From positions 957,932 to 964,340 of the forward strand of contig CP059264.1 in NCBI GenBank assembly GCA_013693915.1: a stretch of 6,409 nt of DNA, read 5' to 3'. This DNA is from Dechloromonas sp. Lineage in GTDB: Bacteria; Pseudomonadota; Gammaproteobacteria; Burkholderiales; Rhodocyclaceae. This document shows positions 5,304-6,409 of the stretch, in pieces. Below the pieces are notes generated by a model. That model was not told the DNA's origin and ran no database searches. It saw only the letters and a program-made list of their open reading frames with translations. The translations under genes were made by a program, and so were the position numbers. How positions within the stretch are numbered: position 1 is the stretch's first letter; the number at the start of each line of letters is the position of its first letter.

Positions 5304-5810
5304 ATGTCGAGCAAGAACGACCTGTTCAGAATCATCAATGCGCGATCTCCCAGCATCGTCGAGCAACTCATTGCCGGCTGGGGAAGTCTGCAGTTCAGCG
5401 AGTATGTCAATGACCTGCTCAAGGATGCGCAGAAGAGTGCCAAGCCGCAGTTCAAGGAAGAAGTAATTTCGGCTCTGGCGGCACTGCGTTCAGAGCATGA
5501 CCGCGAGTTCCCACAATTCGCAATTGTGACCGAGGAACTGGTTGTCGAACGGCTCGAGCAGACGCCGTATTTCCACACGGTAAATGCGAAATTTCCGCGA
5601 ATTGCGCGGCGCCTGGTCGCGACCTGGGGTCACGCCGCATTCGGTGAATACATCAACGACTTGCTCAACGACAACCGGTCGGGTCGGCAAGGATTTCCCG
5701 AGGACGTCATGCTCGCGCTTTTCAAGCTGTCGGAGGAGCACGACAAGGAATTCCCGCAATACGTCCTCAAGATCACGGATATCTGGTCGCTGAGCAACAA
5801 GATCTACTGA
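5304..5810 (+). CDS. Unrecognised protein of two tandem homologous modules, 168 aa
   Basis: The ATG at 5304 is preferred over an in-frame GTG at 5292 because GGGGG (5294-5298) lies at good distance before the ATG. The protein is soluble, with no signal peptide or membrane segment, so probably cytoplasmic. It consists of two copies of one module: residues 8-72 and 90-153. They share about 30 of 64 aligned residues by eye, with one gap. Shared landmarks are the NA(R/K)xP segment, AxWG, FxEY(V/I)NDLL, then F, E, V, AL, L and the closing EHD(R/K)EFPQ(F/Y). A linker of about 17 residues (AIVTEELVVERLEQTPY) joins them. The pattern suggests an all-helical module. I do not recognise a family with a known function; single-module relatives probably exist in related bacteria (from memory, unverified). 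It ends 24 bases before the convergent permease gene. Confidence 0.85.
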   Translation: MSSKNDLFRIINARSPSIVEQLIAGWGSLQFSEYVNDLLKDAQKSAKPQFKEEVISALAALRSEHDREFPQFAIVTEELVVERLEQTPYFHTVNAKFPRIARRLVATWGHAAFGEYINDLLNDNRSGRQGFPEDVMLALFKLSEEHDKEFPQYVLKITDIWSLSNKIY

Positions 5811-5834
5811 TCGTTGCGGCTCCTCTCGCCACTT

Positions 5835-6409
5835 TCAGAACGAGCCGAACATCCCGCCGAGGACGATCACCGCGATCAGCGCCAACAGCGCGCCGACGAC
5901 GCAGCACATCACGATATCGATATAACTCTTGCGGTGGGTCGAGCCGCAAACCGCCAGCAGCGTGATGACCGCGCCGTTGTGCGGCAGGCTGTCGAGGGTG
6001 CCGGCGGACATGACGGCGATGCGGTGCAGCAGCGCCGGGTCGATACCCTGCTGCCCGGCGATCGCCAGATAGACCGGGCCCAGCGCTTCCAGCGCGATGG
6101 TCATGCCGCCGGACGCGGAACCCGTCAGCGCGGCGAGGACATTGGTTGACACCGCCAGCGACACCAGCGGCCCGCCCTCGATCGACAGTACCCAGTCGGC
6201 GACCGCCGCGAAGGCCGGGAGCGCCGCGACGACCGCGCCGAAGCCGACCAGGCTGGCGACGCTGATGATGGGCAGCACGGAAGCGTTCGCACCGGCATCG
6301 ACCGATGCGCGCAACTCGGTCAGGCGCTGGCGGTTGAGGGCGATCAGCACCAGGATGGCGGCGATCAAGGCAACGATGACCGACCAGATGCCGCTGACCG
6401 ACGCGATCG
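5835..6409 (-). CDS. GntP-family permease, C-terminal part (runs off the window)
   Basis: The minus-strand frame stays open to the right edge, so the first part of the gene is outside the window; a TTG at 6368 is only an internal Leu. About 191 residues are visible. They contain the GntP-family C-terminal hallmarks: VLPIISVASLVGFGAVVAAL, then a Ser/Gly-rich membrane stretch LTGSASGGMTIAL, then the highly conserved AGTLDSLPHNGAVITLLAVC followed by THRKSYIDI. Several membrane segments and a final hydrophobic helix ending in GGMFGSF follow. GntP proteins are inner-membrane symporters of gluconate and related organic acids; the substrate cannot be told from this part. The gene faces the 168-residue protein gene across 24 bases with no obvious terminator. 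Confidence 0.9.
   Translation of the reverse strand, partial: IASVSGIWSVIVALIAAILVLIALNRQRLTELRASVDAGANASVLPIISVASLVGFGAVVAALPAFAAVADWVLSIEGGPLVSLAVSTNVLAALTGSASGGMTIALEALGPVYLAIAGQQGIDPALLHRIAVMSAGTLDSLPHNGAVITLLAVCGSTHRKSYIDIVMCCVVGALLALIAVIVLGGMFGSF

Noticed and set aside
1..6409. Search for CRISPR repeats, tRNA or rRNA genes, insertion sequences and transposases
   Set aside because: No regularly spaced repeats, tRNA-like cloverleaf, terminal inverted repeats with a transposase, or rRNA-like sequence was seen by reading both strands.

Overview
The window is a GC-rich stretch of bacterial chromosome. Its codon use, Shine-Dalgarno sites (AGGAGG, AAGGAG) and mix of families (META/PliG-like secreted protein, CsbD, GlsB/YeaQ, VanZ-like, GntP permease) suggest a proteobacterium, most likely a betaproteobacterium of the Rhodocyclales type. 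That placement is inference; there is no rRNA or marker gene here to confirm it.

Left half (1-3213, all + strand): a run of small envelope and stress genes. It starts with the last 45 codons of a gene whose C-terminal domain recurs in a larger gene downstream. Next come a small helical lipoprotein, a CsbD-like protein and a GlsB/YeaQ-type membrane protein. A 375-residue secreted protein follows, with a META domain, a domain resembling PliG (g-type lysozyme inhibitor) proteins and the same C-terminal domain. It overlaps a four-helix membrane protein that is broken by a one-base frameshift. Then come a second GlsB/YeaQ-type protein, a good intrinsic terminator and a short lipoprotein. Gaps are short and nearly every gene has its own strong ribosome binding site. 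The set looks like a constitutive or stress-induced envelope-protection block that has grown by duplication.

Middle (3214-3830): a decay zone. It holds a lipoprotein gene that has lost its ATG and gained a one-base frameshift. It also holds an 80-base remnant of the C-terminal domain of the META/PliG-like gene, 61 of 80 bases identical to the intact copy by hand count. The domain is therefore present three times in 3.8 kb: as the end of a gene, intact, and as a relic.

Right half (3815-6409): a convergent 399-residue membrane protein with two VanZ-like modules (- strand), a gene-free divergent spacer of about 290 bases, and a + strand gene for a 168-residue protein made of two tandem copies of an unrecognised module of about 65 residues. 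The C-terminal part of a GntP-family permease (- strand) runs off the right edge.

The strongest candidates for something undescribed are the three-domain META/PliG-like protein with its duplicated neighbourhood, and the internally duplicated 168-residue protein. No complete defence system, mobile element, CRISPR array or RNA gene was seen.
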